Below, piece by piece: positions 1 to 10,865 of a stretch of 64,000 bases of DNA. Positions within the stretch are counted from its first letter, which is position 1. Each line of letters starts with the position of its first letter. Below the pieces are notes generated by a model. The model ran no database searches. It worked only from the letters and a program-made list of their open reading frames with translations, and was not told where the DNA came from. Source of the stretch: Yarrowia lipolytica (lineage: Eukaryota; Ascomycota; Dipodascomycetes; Dipodascales); NCBI RefSeq assembly GCF_001761485.1, contig NC_090775.1:2239001-2303000 (forward strand), read 5' to 3'. The translations under genes and the position numbers were made by a program.

Positions 1-1210
1 GTTGCGATAACGCATGTCTCGCATCTATTGCATGAGTGGGGCATGATACTATTGGGATGAATGGTTAAGTAATTTGTAACTAATAGTGGTGTGTTTTGTC
101 AATATCCTATTAGAATTGTACGAGAGTGCCTTGTGTGTTATAATATTTGATTATGACATTGAATTTATAACATTGAATTTGATATCAATGAAAGGAATGC
201 CCTGTTAAGAAGATGTGCTCAATTTACTATCAATTTGCTTCTGATAGTGTCTTCCATACAGACTCATATCGTTGATATCAAGCGTTGCTTCTACTTGGCT
301 GATGATGTAATTCGCTGGAACCGACTACGCACGCCTAGGAGATCCCGGAACATTTGTACATGGTGTTAATGTTAGTATTGGAGTTTCAGTACAAGTACTG
401 TATTGTATTGTATGTATTGTATATACTGTACTTGTACTTGCACCGGTTTTCATCAACTGTTGGTTTCTGGTTTCAAAATATACTGTTTTACGACAGCTAA
501 TTGAAGGGTTTATAGCCCAAGGCTGCACGGAAGGTTTCTCGAAGAATACCTGCTGTTGCTGTTTCCAGGTGCAAAATCGAACACATCAGTCGCCGTTACA
601 AGTGCAAGTATTTATACAATACCATTATTTGCAATTGAATCGTATTTATTCTACTGCTTCACCCCAGGTGCATCCATGATTAGATCTCACTACTGCCGAA
701 CCAACACCACTCCACACAAATCTGCTGTTTCAAACAAGAAAAGCAGGAAAAAACAGTACAATTCTTTTCTAGAGAGTTAAACCAGCAAATTGACAAATCA
801 ACTGTGTACAAAATACCCAACAATTCCTCTCTCAAGCGACTGTTCTAGACCCGAAACAGCAACCCCCCAAAATACACTTCGATGTTGGGACAAGTTTGGA
901 GAACGTGGGGAAGTGGAACATTCTAGACACTTTGAGAACACATTGTAGATCGAAGAGATGAAGAAAAAGGCGACTAAAAGTGGTAGTTGTAGAAACATAT
1001 TCGGACCATTCCTGATATGTCACGTGATCTCTCACCCCCCCCCTTCAACGCCCTTGTTGGCACCGTATCACTATCACTATCCTTGTCTGCAATCATGCAT
1101 GCCCTGTGCGCGCCATCAAAGTCTACTCCTCAATATCACAATACCTAGACCCACTAACCATCAGGGTCATTTTTTGTTCCGACTAGCTAGCCTGCATCAC
1201 TGCTACCACA
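1..1210. other. Left-edge intergenic DNA and promoter of the U-box gene
   Basis: No convincing gene: open frames are short, overlap one another and lack recognisable motifs. The stretch at 390-440 is rich in GTAC and CTTGTAC words. The right third is presumably the promoter of the U-box gene starting at 1211. It carries a heat-shock-element-like array (916-938), a CACGTG E-box (1021-1026) and a C-rich run just after it. Confidence 0.6.
916..938 (+). promoter_or_regulatory. Candidate five-unit heat-shock element
   Basis: Reading from 916 in steps of five bases gives GAA, TTC, GAC, TTT, GAA. That is five alternating heat-shock-factor pentamers in perfect phase; three are exact and two have one mismatch. 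It lies about 275 bp upstream of the start codon of a co-chaperone ubiquitin ligase. Heat-shock factor is known to bind three or more such units cooperatively. Binding here is inferred. Confidence 0.5.
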
Positions 1211-2232
1211 ATGCCGACCGCCGAGGAGTTTAAGACGATCGGAAATGATTTCTACAGCAATCACGACTTTGAAGCTGCCATTATGGTGAGTACGTCTGGC
1301 CCAGCCAGCAGAAGAGCCTTGTCAACAGATCATACAACTAACACAGAATTATTCTCAAGCGTGAGTCTGAGCAGGGATGAATATATGGTGATAGGTGACA
1401 GACACGGTCTCACCCACCCTGACTAACACAGAATCGTTAAAAACCCGAAAAACGTCATATACTACCAAAATGTGAGTTGCAACAGACATATCCGCGACAG
1501 TTTCGATCCGAGCTAACTCAGAGAGCGATGGCCTACTCAAAGCTAGGCAAGTACGAAGAGATGGAAAGAGATTGCTCAAAGGCATTGGAAATACTGCCCA
1601 ACTCGGTCAAAGCATTGTACTACCTAGGTATCGCCTTGACAGCTCTGCGACGGTTTAGACAGGGCGCCGAGGTACTGGATAAAGCATACGCCGAATCGGT
1701 AAAGATGTCGAGCGCTCTATCGCCCAAAATCTCCGAACAGATTTTGCTTCTTAAGGAACAACGACACTCCCATGAACTCGAGTCTGTTCGGCGCCAGTCT
1801 GACTCACTGTTGACTTACATGCTGGAGCTGTTGGAAAAGGATAAACAGGAGCAGTTAAACGAGCTCAAAGCACAGGGACTAAGTGGACAGGCACTCAGAT
1901 CGGAACGTCAGTTTGTACAGGAGGAGTTCTTGGATAAAGAGAAGCAGATCATCTCCACTTTCAAGGCCTCCCAAAAGGGATCTCAAAACGGAAACTCAGC
2001 TATGGAAGAGATCCCCGATTACTTGGCGGACCCTATCTCATTCAATCTGTTTATGGACCCTGTTGTGACACCCGCTGGACAGACTTACGAGCGAAGCTGG
2101 CTACTAGAGCATTTGAAGGGCGGTGGTAAAGACCCACTGACACGAAAGAACCTCAGCCCTAAGGACCTTTATCCCAACTTGGCTGTCAAAAAGGCAGCCG
2201 AGGACTTTATGAAGCGAAACGGCAAATACTAA
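1211..2232 (+). CDS. CHIP/STUB1-type U-box E3 ubiquitin ligase with TPR repeats
   Basis: Predicted co-chaperone ubiquitin ligase. In the CHIP family the TPR repeats bind the EEVD tails of Hsp70/Hsp90 and the U-box recruits an E2 to ubiquitinate clients. Four exons: 1211-1285, 1347-1360, 1432-1471 and 1522-2232, giving 279 residues (human CHIP has 303). Each intron has GTGAGT and ends CTAACACAG or CTAACTCAG. Splicing rebuilds an unbroken TPR reading SQAIVKNPKNVIYYQNRAMA. Exon 2 is only 14 nt. The N-terminal ~115 residues are TPRs beginning EEFKTIGNDFY, a charged helical linker follows, and the C-terminal ~75 residues form the U-box (DYLADPISFNLFMDPVVTPA). The spliced frame length is an exact multiple of three. 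S. cerevisiae has no obvious CHIP, so this is a retained ancestral gene. The assignment is firm; clients are not known. Confidence 0.9.
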
Positions 2233-2329
2233 TTAATGTATCTACATATGGACCATATGAATCCACTTGCACAACTTGTAGTCTTTCTACCATGAGCAAA
2301 AAGGCAGAGCCATGCACGACCAAAAAAGA

Positions 2330-2418
2330 CTCCGCAACGGAGAATTGAACTCCGGTCCCCCGCGTGCTGGTGTAATACCTGACAAGGCGAAAATTCTAGC
2401 CACTAAACTATTGACGGA
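2330..2418 (-). tRNA. Probable intron-containing tRNA, best guess Asp (GUC)
   Basis: On the minus strand an A-box (TAGTTTAGTGG) and a B-box-like T-loop (TTCAATT closed by CGGAG/CTCCG) sit inside an acceptor stem TCCGTCA/TTGCGGA with one mismatch and G73. A T6 Pol III terminator begins two bases downstream. D-loop, T-loop and discriminator resemble tRNA-Asp, and TTGTCA contains the GUC anticodon with U33 and A37. About 16 extra bases follow, as expected for a 37/38 intron. The anticodon stem does not close perfectly in that register. An alternative register closes five pairs but would give UGU with an unusual C37. The tRNA identity is firmer than the isotype. Confidence 0.6.
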
Positions 2419-3376
2419 TTTTTCAATTTATAAAATATTTTACTATATATTCATAATCCTTCTTTAGTCAGTAACCCCTGAAAAACCCGGCTTACTAAAG
2501 ATAATAGCTGTTAATGAATCATTAGAATTAAAAAAAAAAAAAAAAAATACTTAGCGTGATAGTCAAGAGATATCAATGATATCACTGGAAAGACTTCCTC
2601 TAAAATAATAAAAAAACAACTGGGGAATAGACCAAAACTGTGAGCACGATTGCCGTCCGCTCTTCTGACGACCCGAATCCGAGTATGACGTGCGGATTGT
2701 CCCAAGACGCTCCAGTAAAGTAGCTGAAGTGTATCTCCCTGTGCTTGACCGTGCTCCGCCCTCTCAACGAGGACTCAGTACGGAACGCTCGTCTTCCGCA
2801 TGTCTTAATGTATCGTGTGATTATGTGATTATGTGATTATCCATAATATTCTCTAAAAATCCGAGAATTACATCCGAATTCGAGCCCAATGTACAATTTT
2901 CTCGTTGTATACGAACCACATATGTGTTTACCGGGAACAATCAAGAACTCCAGATCTTGAATGTCGTCTTGGAGGGTGCTTGTGACGAGCTTGGGCTGTT
3001 ACAAAGCACGATGTCATTTCGTTTGTCTGCTTCCAGCAAATAACAGAAAACATGCTAAAGAGGGCTCTTCTGAAGATCAATTTCACCTGAGTACCTACAA
3101 CGAGCACACGCTCCTTTCATTATACTGTAGAGTCATGGCTTGATCTATCGTACAATTGCTTGCCCAACACTTGTTGGAATTACCTCACCCAAAATAACGC
3201 ACAATCCATTATGAGTCGCAATCATGACGCTTGATATAACATGTAACAACACGTCCACGATCATGAGTACACAAGAACATGGTATCAGGTATACAACACG
3301 TCTACTTGTAGAACTTGTGCTTTGCATTCGTAGTTCCTGGTCAAAATCATACATACATTAGCTAACTAAAAGTAAC
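2419..3376. other. Intergenic region between the tRNA and the enolase 3' end
   Basis: No gene seen. It holds an A18 run (2530-2547), three perfect tandem GTGATTAT units (2817-2840) and a CTACTTGTAG decamer (3302-3311). The last part is the 3' flank of enolase. Confidence 0.6.
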
Positions 3377-5142
3377 TTAGATGGCTCGAGAAAGGTGGAA
3401 CTTGGGGCCAGCGAAGATGGCCTTGTCACCGAGCTCCTCCTCGATTCGGAGAAGCTGGTTGTACTTGGCGAGTCGCTCGGATCGAGAGGGAGCACCAGTC
3501 TTGATCTGGCCGGCTCGGAGACCGACGGCGAGGTCAGCAATGGTGACGTCCTCAGTCTCACCGGATCGGTGGGAGACCATGACACCCCACTTGGCGTCGT
3601 AGGAGTCGTTGGCGGCCTGGATAGACTCGGTGATGGTTCCGATCTGGTTGACCTTGAGCAGAAGGGCGTTAGCGGACTTCTCCTCAATGGCTCGCTTGAT
3701 TCGGACGGGGTTGGTGACGGTCAGATCATCACCGACAATCTGGATGTCGGTGGTGGAGACAAAGTGAGACCAGGCGGCCCAGTCGTCCTCAGCGAAGGGG
3801 TCCTCGAAAGAGACAATGGGGTACTTCTTGATGAGCTCAGAGTAGTAAGCGGCAAGCTCCTCACCGGTCTTCCACAGAGACTTGTCGGAATCGGGGTTCT
3901 TGAAGTCAAGATCGTACTTGTTGGCCTCCTCGTTGTAGAACTCGGAAGAAGCAGCATCAATGGCAATCTTGATCTTGCCGGTGTAGCCAGCAGCATCGAT
4001 GGCCTCGGTGATGAGGTTAAGAGCCTCCTCAGCGGTCTGAATATCGGGGGCAACACCACCCTCGTCACCGACGTTGCCGGCGGAGGCACCGTACTCCTTC
4101 TTGGCGAGCTTCTTGAGCTCGTGGTAGACCTCGGTTCCGGCTCGGAGAGACTCGGAGAAGGACTCGAACTCAGTGGGAGCAATCATGAACTCCTGGATGG
4201 CGAGTCGGCCACCGGCGTGAGAGCCACCGTTCAGAACGTTGAGGAAGGGAACGGGCAGAACGTAGGGCTGGGGGGAGCTAGCCAGAGAGGCAATGTGCTC
4301 GTAGAGAGGGACACCCTTCTCACCGGCACCGGCTCGGGCAGCGGCGATGGAGACACCGAGGATGGCGTTGGCACCGAGCTTGGACTTGTTCTCGGTTCCG
4401 TCGAGCTCAAGGAGGAACTTGTCAAAGGCAGCCTGGTCCTTGACGTCGAGCTTGGCGTCAATAACGGCGGGGGCAATGATCTCGTTGACGTTCTGGACGG
4501 CCTTGAGAACACCCTTTCCTCCCCACTTGGAGGCGTCCTTGTCTCGGAGCTCGAGAGCCTCGTGGACACCGGTGGAGGCGCCGGAGGGGACGATAGCTCG
4601 GAAGAGACCGTGCTGGGTGGTGAGGTCAACCTCAACGGTGGGGTTTCCTGAGTTAGTCTTGCGATTGCGTTATTCTTTGCCCTTGTTCTTTATGACGCAG
4701 CCATTTTTTATTTAGCATCAACCGACTGGCCTAGCACTGACGCAATGCCATGTCATGCGTGTGGAGTGGGTCTATGCGCGATTTCATTGGACAATGTTTT
4801 TCCGGACCCCAACAGAGTTTATCCGGGCGGATGCGTCGGTCTTGAGGGGGGGGCCCAGCACCGGTCAACAAAAAGTGCACTTCTTGGCACAGAATTGGGC
4901 GAGCCAAAAGACGAATTGTCGAATTGCCCGCCCGCGGTGTCGTGCGCGCTGTATCTGTGCCAATTCACCTCTTGCAATCTCCGCAATTGCGTCGTGACTT
5001 GACTTTGAATGACACGTACAACAAGTGTGGGGAATCAACAGTTTGACTGTGCGATAATCCAGGCAATTGGCGTTGTAGTTCGTTTGTGGTACTCACCTCG
5101 GGAGTCGTAGACGTATCGGGCGTGGAGCTTCTCAACAGGCAT
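3377..5142 (-). CDS. ENO1: Enolase (2-phosphoglycerate dehydratase)
   Basis: Cytosolic glycolytic enzyme converting 2-phosphoglycerate to phosphoenolpyruvate with Mg2+. Two exons, 5142-5097 and 4647-3377, give 437 residues, the normal length. Exon 1 encodes the first 15 codons, ending YVYDSR; exon 2 resumes GNPTVEV. The 449-nt intron has GTGAGT and ends ACTAACTCAG. Family motifs visible include [22 protein letters not shown], the IAPTEF block, [12 protein letters not shown], the catalytic-lysine segment [11 protein letters not shown] and SHRSGETED. Codon use is strongly biased (CGA for Arg, CTC, GTC, few rare codons), as in a very highly expressed gene. This bias also creates long open frames on the opposite strand that are not genes. 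A TATA box lies about 70 bp upstream of the ATG. A large intron just after the start codon is common among highly expressed Yarrowia genes. Confidence 0.97.
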
Positions 5143-6631
5143 GGTGATAAATGTGTGGTTAGACGGGTATACTGAGATACTTGTGACTTTATAACTAGTG
5201 GGGGATTGCTCCTTTTATACATGATGCAAACCCAATTGCGCTATTGGATTGGTCCCAAATAGTCATCTGTACAAAGGGGGGTGCTTTCGTCATTCGAAAG
5301 TTAAAAGCCATTGGGGGAGGTGAGATGGATTGTTGAAGGACTGCAATGAAAGCATGTTGCGGTCCCGTGACGGCAAATCCGACTGCATGGCCACAATAAT
5401 CTCCCCCTCAATGGCAAAAATCCCAAACTTGCTCTCAAATACCCCCCTCCACCGCCCAAATCAACAGTCTCCAACACGACTTCCACAATCTTCTACGTGC
5501 GCTTGTATACCGTGGTGACGCTTAGAGTTCTGGCAAGTGAAAGGTTATGTCCACGAGGGCAAGGGCTGGTTGCTGTTCGGGGACTTCCATCCCCTCTCCC
5601 GGTTTATTCTCGTGGCTTTTCGTCTTGCAAATCGGCACACACGTGATTACCGATGGGACCGAGGAAGACTACATCTACGCGCCTTCTCGCCCATTAAAAC
5701 CTCCTAAACCCTGTGCTCCACGCCCTTGAGCTATTTGTCAACGCTGTTGGCGCTACCGAGCTTTATTCTGTAGCTAAGTGTAGCGTGATATGACCGCACA
5801 CGCACGGCTATAGGGAGCTCAGCTGTCTGGGTTGCACTGGACTGCCTACACGTTACCGGGGAAACGCCCCGTGCATATCCATACCATTAATCTGATCCAC
5901 AAAACATGAACGTGGATGCTACATACAAGTAGCCGCCTGAACCACCGAATGTGTCTTACCTCGCAAACGGCAAATCGGGTGACAACATAGTATCGAATGA
6001 GCACTCATCCCATAGTTCCACACTCTAAAATATTACCGTAGACGGGTTTCAGTACATACAAGCACATACTCATGTTTGCTTGGACTGCAAGTACTATAGC
6101 CACTACAAGTAGAAAGGATGCCAAAGCCTCCACGCACCATGGTTGCGTGTGAGACATGAGCTCAAAGTGCTGTATGTACGTACAGAACCAACAGTCCGCC
6201 CGGTGATATATGCCCGGTTGCCTATCCAAGACATATCCCGCAGATAACCCAAGTAATCTGTCAACAAGTCACATAGAGTTTTCCAGCAGTACTTTGTGGA
6301 GAAAAAAACTTGCCCGAGAAAACTGGGATCGACTAAAGAGCCCAGATTATGACCAATATACTCGATCTCAACATACAGGGGAAATTTCAGCTGTATAAAA
6401 CACATATTGACCACTCTTCAAGAAACAAGGGCCGAGGTAGATGGAACCTTTAAGACACTGTCCTCGTACCAGGTGAATCTAACCTGTCTGAGCAAAGTGT
6501 GATACTTTTACAATCATCGTTTATGCAGTTGCAATTGCTACGTTTGCCGCACACACAAGAAATACACATGTTGCTTTTCATAAATATTCAAGGAATGAAT
6601 TAGTATATACTTCCGGGAAGCTGGACTCTAG
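5143..6631. other. Enolase promoter and 3' flank of the homeobox gene
   Basis: No convincing gene. The first few hundred bases must hold the enolase promoter (TATA at 5212-5219). Further on are repeated CAAGTA-type words, including an exact CTACAAGTAG (6103-6112). The last ~200 bases are AT-rich 3' flank of the homeobox gene. Confidence 0.6.
5212..5219 (-). promoter_or_regulatory. TATA box of enolase
   Basis: TATAAAAG on the minus strand, about 70 bp upstream of the enolase ATG at 5142, the right spacing for a core promoter in this yeast. Confidence 0.75.
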
Positions 6632-9184
6632 CTAGCTAATGCCCATCATGGTGTTGTAGAACTCGTCGTTGTCGTGAGCCTGGTCCTGCGGGAACATGGA
6701 CGAAAGAACAAACTGGAAATATGGATCATCCTCCTCCTTGACAACGCTGATGCGCTTGCCGTCGGAGTCGCCTCCAGCAATGGTGGCGTCATCCATGGTC
6801 GGAGTAAACATGGGCGTGGAGTCGGGCATCACCATGGAAACTGCAGACATGCTGTCCACCGACGTGCTGAGACTGGTGAAACTACCGCTCCCCTGGCTCT
6901 GTGAGAACCCGTTGGAGTTGGTAGTGTAGACGGACGAGTCCCGAGAGGCACCTGCGATGCTATTCACTCCGAAGCTCATGCTGTTGCCGGCACCACCGTT
7001 GCTCTGTCCTCCGTTTCCGTTGCCTCCGCCCACATCAAACTCCACAGGATTGCCAAACTGCATGGGCTGGTTATTTGAGTGCGATCCATTGTTGTTGATG
7101 CTGTTGTTGTTCATATGCTGTCCACTCTGTCCATTAGTGCTTGTAGTCTCTAGAGCATGATCCTCGGCAATAGGGCCGTAGAGAGACGACTGGCTGAAGG
7201 AGCGATCTCGGAATTGCGACGACATTGGGGTGGCAGGTCCAGGGCCCGGTGTCATCATATGGCCGGTAAATGCAGAGGGCGAATTCAATGGTGTCACCTC
7301 TCCGTCGTCCAGCGAGAATTGAGGTGTGTGTGGAGTCATCAAGTTTGGGGTCACCTGGCCTGAACCAGAGGGTGTGTGCGACAGCGAGGGCGTCATGATC
7401 GACGTCAGCGACGTCACTGAGCCCACCTGGCCCGTCACATGGTTCATGGGCATCGAGTTCTTGCGCGCGTGGCCGGGGGCCGACGCAGTCTCCGAGCCTC
7501 GTCGCGACAGAGACATGTTGTTGCCCATAAACGAGTTGCTTCGGCGCATTTTGGAAGCGGCCGCTAGCGTCTCGGCAGGCGTCTTGCGCTCGAGAGGAGG
7601 CCCCAGAACCGACGTGGATGACGCCCGCGAGTGGCCGTGGCCCCCGGCAGGCATGGAGATGCCCATACCGACAAGGGCAGACTGATTAGAGGCCGTTGCG
7701 CTGGTGCTGGACCGTCGGTCAAACGACGCCGACGAGTTGGACCGGTGCCGTTTGGGCGTATCAGAATTGGTTGTCGATGCCAGCGCCGGCAGCGATGTGG
7801 AGGAAGGATGCTTGGTGCTGCCTCCGAGGCCCACGGGGGTCGTGGGGTTCTTGGGAGGAGCTCCCATGACCGGGGTGGTCGGTGTGTGTGTGTTGTTAAT
7901 AGAAGATTGAGAAGTGGTAGAGAATGTGCGCTGGAGAGAAAGACCGGGCCGTTGTCGGGTGGTGGTGGGCACCTGTTTGCCATTGGCGTTGGGGATATGC
8001 ATAACGGGTTTCATGGGCGGATTGTTAATGTTTTGGTCCGGCTGGGGGCCGTCGCTGTTGATGGCGGCGGCGGCAGCAGCAGCAGCCATGTGTGGTTGTC
8101 GTACTGCAGACGACGGGTTGTTGGCACTGTTGCTCGCACTGCTGTTGGCGGCGGCGTTGGCCAGCTCGCCCTCCCGCTTTTTGATGTTCTGCTTCTCCTT
8201 GGCCCGGCGATTCTGGAACCAGATCTGGATGTTCTTTTTCGGCAGATCAAGGTCCCGCTCCAGCTCCGTGCGTGTCTTGAGACACGGCTTGGGCGTCTCG
8301 TTGAACACCTTTTCCAGCACTCGCAGCTGGTGCTCACTGAGCTTCTTCCGTGGCGCAGGGTTGTTGGACACGGGAATGTGCGACACTCTCACGCCGTTGT
8401 GCTGCGACAGCGCTGCGGCTGCGGCGGCTGCTGCTGCGGAGCCACCGAGACCCCAGGCGCCCCATGGGGTGGGCGCCGACACCATGTTCATGTTCACGTT
8501 CCAGGGCTGTCGGCGGGCCTGTGCGGCAGCGGGTTGCTGCTGGGGTGCCATCTGCTGCTGTGGTTGTTGCTGCATCGAGGGCTGCTGTTGTGGTGGGCCC
8601 TGTCCTGGCACGGGCTGTTGTTGAGGATGCTGAAGTTGCTGTTGTGGCGGGTGCTGCTGGTGCTGGAGCTGCTGGGTGACCTGCTGTTGCAGTTGCTGAT
8701 GTTGGAACGGCGACTGCTGATGCGACGACAACGCCGTCATGCTCATGGGTGGCGTGTGATGTAGGCTCTCGCTCGACGATATCGACTGCGACGTCAGGCT
8801 CATTTGCGACATGGGCGTACCCAGCTGTGGTGACGGCAGTGTCGACGGGTACATGATGTTTGTGTTGGACGAGTTGACGGAGGCGTTGGCAGGGGTGGGG
8901 TTTGAGTACGCCACTCCGCTACTGCTGTTGTGACTACTTCCGCCGGGGTGGTTGCCTTGCACGAGTCCCAGCAGATCCACGTCTAGGTCCTGAAAGTCCT
9001 CGATGGACTGCATCTTTGTGCCAGGCGACGGGTCGTTGGGCTGGGGGGTCACCTCGTGCAGGTCTCCAAACAGCTCTTCGTAGGACGAGGTGTCGTACTT
9101 GAGCGAGTCCATGTCGTGGTGGCTCTGGGGGCCAAACCCCGAGTCCATCGGGAACTTGTAGTCGAACGTTGCCGTTTGCTTCAT
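6632..9184 (-). CDS. Homeobox transcription factor, glutamine/asparagine-rich
   Basis: Predicted nuclear DNA-binding regulator of 850 residues from the first in-frame ATG (9184); an upstream GTG extension was not used. The homeodomain is near residues 278-337: a basic arm (PRKK), a helix-1 segment LSEHQLRVLEKVF and the diagnostic recognition helix KKNIQIWFQNRRAKEK. The flanks are low-complexity: a glutamine-rich block (about residues 155-220), an alanine run before the homeodomain, a second alanine run after it, Ser/Thr-rich stretches and an Asn/Gly-rich block near the C terminus. This resembles fungal Pho2/Grf10-like factors with prion-like activation regions. It could belong to another fungal homeobox group, including the hyphal regulators described in Yarrowia, so no symbol is given. 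Its upstream non-coding region is 4.4 kb, long even for this genome, which suits a heavily regulated factor. Confidence 0.85.
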   Translation of the reverse strand: MKQTATFDYKFPMDSGFGPQSHHDMDSLKYDTSSYEELFGDLHEVTPQPNDPSPGTKMQSIEDFQDLDVDLLGLVQGNHPGGSSHNSSSGVAYSNPTPANASVNSSNTNIMYPSTLPSPQLGTPMSQMSLTSQSISSSESLHHTPPMSMTALSSHQQSPFQHQQLQQQVTQQLQHQQHPPQQQLQHPQQQPVPGQGPPQQQPSMQQQPQQQMAPQQQPAAAQARRQPWNVNMNMVSAPTPWGAWGLGGSAAAAAAAAALSQHNGVRVSHIPVSNNPAPRKKLSEHQLRVLEKVFNETPKPCLKTRTELERDLDLPKKNIQIWFQNRRAKEKQNIKKREGELANAAANSSASNSANNPSSAVRQPHMAAAAAAAAINSDGPQPDQNINNPPMKPVMHIPNANGKQVPTTTRQRPGLSLQRTFSTTSQSSINNTHTPTTPVMGAPPKNPTTPVGLGGSTKHPSSTSLPALASTTNSDTPKRHRSNSSASFDRRSSTSATASNQSALVGMGISMPAGGHGHSRASSTSVLGPPLERKTPAETLAAASKMRRSNSFMGNNMSLSRRGSETASAPGHARKNSMPMNHVTGQVGSVTSLTSIMTPSLSHTPSGSGQVTPNLMTPHTPQFSLDDGEVTPLNSPSAFTGHMMTPGPGPATPMSSQFRDRSFSQSSLYGPIAEDHALETTSTNGQSGQHMNNNSINNNGSHSNNQPMQFGNPVEFDVGGGNGNGGQSNGGAGNSMSFGVNSIAGASRDSSVYTTNSNGFSQSQGSGSFTSLSTSVDSMSAVSMVMPDSTPMFTPTMDDATIAGGDSDGKRISVVKEEDDPYFQFVLSSMFPQDQAHDNDEFYNTMMGIS

Positions 9185-10816
9185 GGGATGCGGCACTGGC
9201 ACTGGGGACGTGGTGAGTTTGGGTGGTGGAGTGGTGACAAGTCTTGTGATAGGAGCGAGTGTACAAGATGAAGAGAAAGAGTTTAGACGTTGAACCGGCG
9301 GATAAGTGTTGTGGGGAGTCTGTGAGTCTGTCCGTAAGTGTCGGGGTCACAAAAACAGGGTCGTGGCGCGGCAAGTACGGGAAATCACCTATACCTCGAA
9401 CCAAGAACCAAAGCCGGGTGTACAAATACTCAAGACGAGGTGTCTCTCACTATCCCGCACTAACCCTGGCCCTCAAACTCAAACTAGCGAGCCTGAAACC
9501 ATAGAGATAACTTTGGTGGCTTTTGGGTGCGAGCAACGAAGGTGGCTGGATGGCACTGGTCGGGCTCCGACACGGGGGACTGTAGAAACCACACACAGGA
9601 TGACAAGTGCCCGGGCTGTCGACTTTTGCTCCTCACACGCTCAGCTTCTGACCGCCCCTCAAACTAGTCGGTGGTCCAGACCTGCGTACTACTGATACAG
9701 GCACTACAAGCAGAGTTCGAAAGCGTAGTCGGGGTAACTGTACTTGGACTGTATGGACGACAAAGTACAAGTCCTCCTAGTGTCCAAAATAATCGAGCTA
9801 TAGGCGGTGGGACAGCTCTCCCGGCCCAGTAGCGCTACGTCTGCTCGTACGACTAACTTGGACCACTGACAGTTATCCTGACACAGAGGCTCTCTCCCCT
9901 TGTATTCAGGTCTCTCAACCCAGAGACCCAAGGTGGTGCCAGAAAAGGTGCCAGCTGCCAGACGAGACTCTAATCCGACTGTACAGACGAGACAGGGTAA
10001 CAAAAATACAGCAGGCCAACGGCTTGTAAAAAATCCGATATTTCCGGGCCTCAAACAGCCCCTGTGCCAGACCAAATCGGGGTCCCCCCGCCTTTCGTAT
10101 ATCCATCCTCGTATATCTCTCGTCGACCCAAGATGGAAGTGCCATGTGGCTACTCTAGGTCGCACTAAAAATGGGTCTAGGCTGAGGGGCAGAAGGCTCG
10201 TCTAGAACCGTGCCGAAACCTAAACCGGACCATGGAGGCCCATTGTGAGCCGCAATAGTCGGCGGAATAAAAAACCGAACCCCGTAGAATGCTTGTTGCA
10301 GCCCGGGGACCACAATGGTATATTATTTGAAGAGAAAACTGCGTCAGACGAGCCGCCCAATCGACAAAAGTGGTGGCTGTTAAAGCCAAGAAACTGTACA
10401 TATTGTCCCACCCAACCAGAGTTCCTGGCCGACGTTCATACAAGGCAGTTTATGACAGAAAAACAGAGGTTTTTTATCGACAAAAAAAAAAAGAAAAGAC
10501 GCCGTCAATAGACGCCCACCATCCAAGGACATGGGGCTGTTGCACAGGCTACCCGAACGCACGGCAGACTGCTGAAGCCGTGACAGTCGGTCGCAAAAAG
10601 AGTTTCCGAGAAAGGTTTCTTTTAGGAAGTGTTGAAACTTTCCATGCAGAAATCCTGGCCTACAGGTACACAAGTACAGTACTGTAACTCTGAGACGACA
10701 TTTTTGTTTGATGAGATTCAGTTGCTATAAACTCTGCTTAAGTAAGCGGCTGGAGATGTGACGGGACGTCTGACGGAGAGCACGTGGTCTTGACTCTGTG
10801 GTCCACGTGACGCGTC

Positions 10817-10861
<45 letters not shown>
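10817..10861. repeat. (TA)n microsatellite
   Basis: About 45 bp of alternating A and T, interrupted once by a C, within the upstream region of the homeobox gene. Confidence 0.9.

Positions 10862-10865
<4 letters not shown>

Noticed and set aside
3395-4651. 418-codon open frame opposite enolase
   Set aside because: Shadow of the strong codon bias of enolase; the translation is Gly/Val/Leu-rich low-complexity without motifs.
7631-8764. 377-codon open frame opposite the homeobox gene
   Set aside because: Antisense of the Gln-rich region; Leu/Arg/Gly low-complexity; it starts within the other gene.
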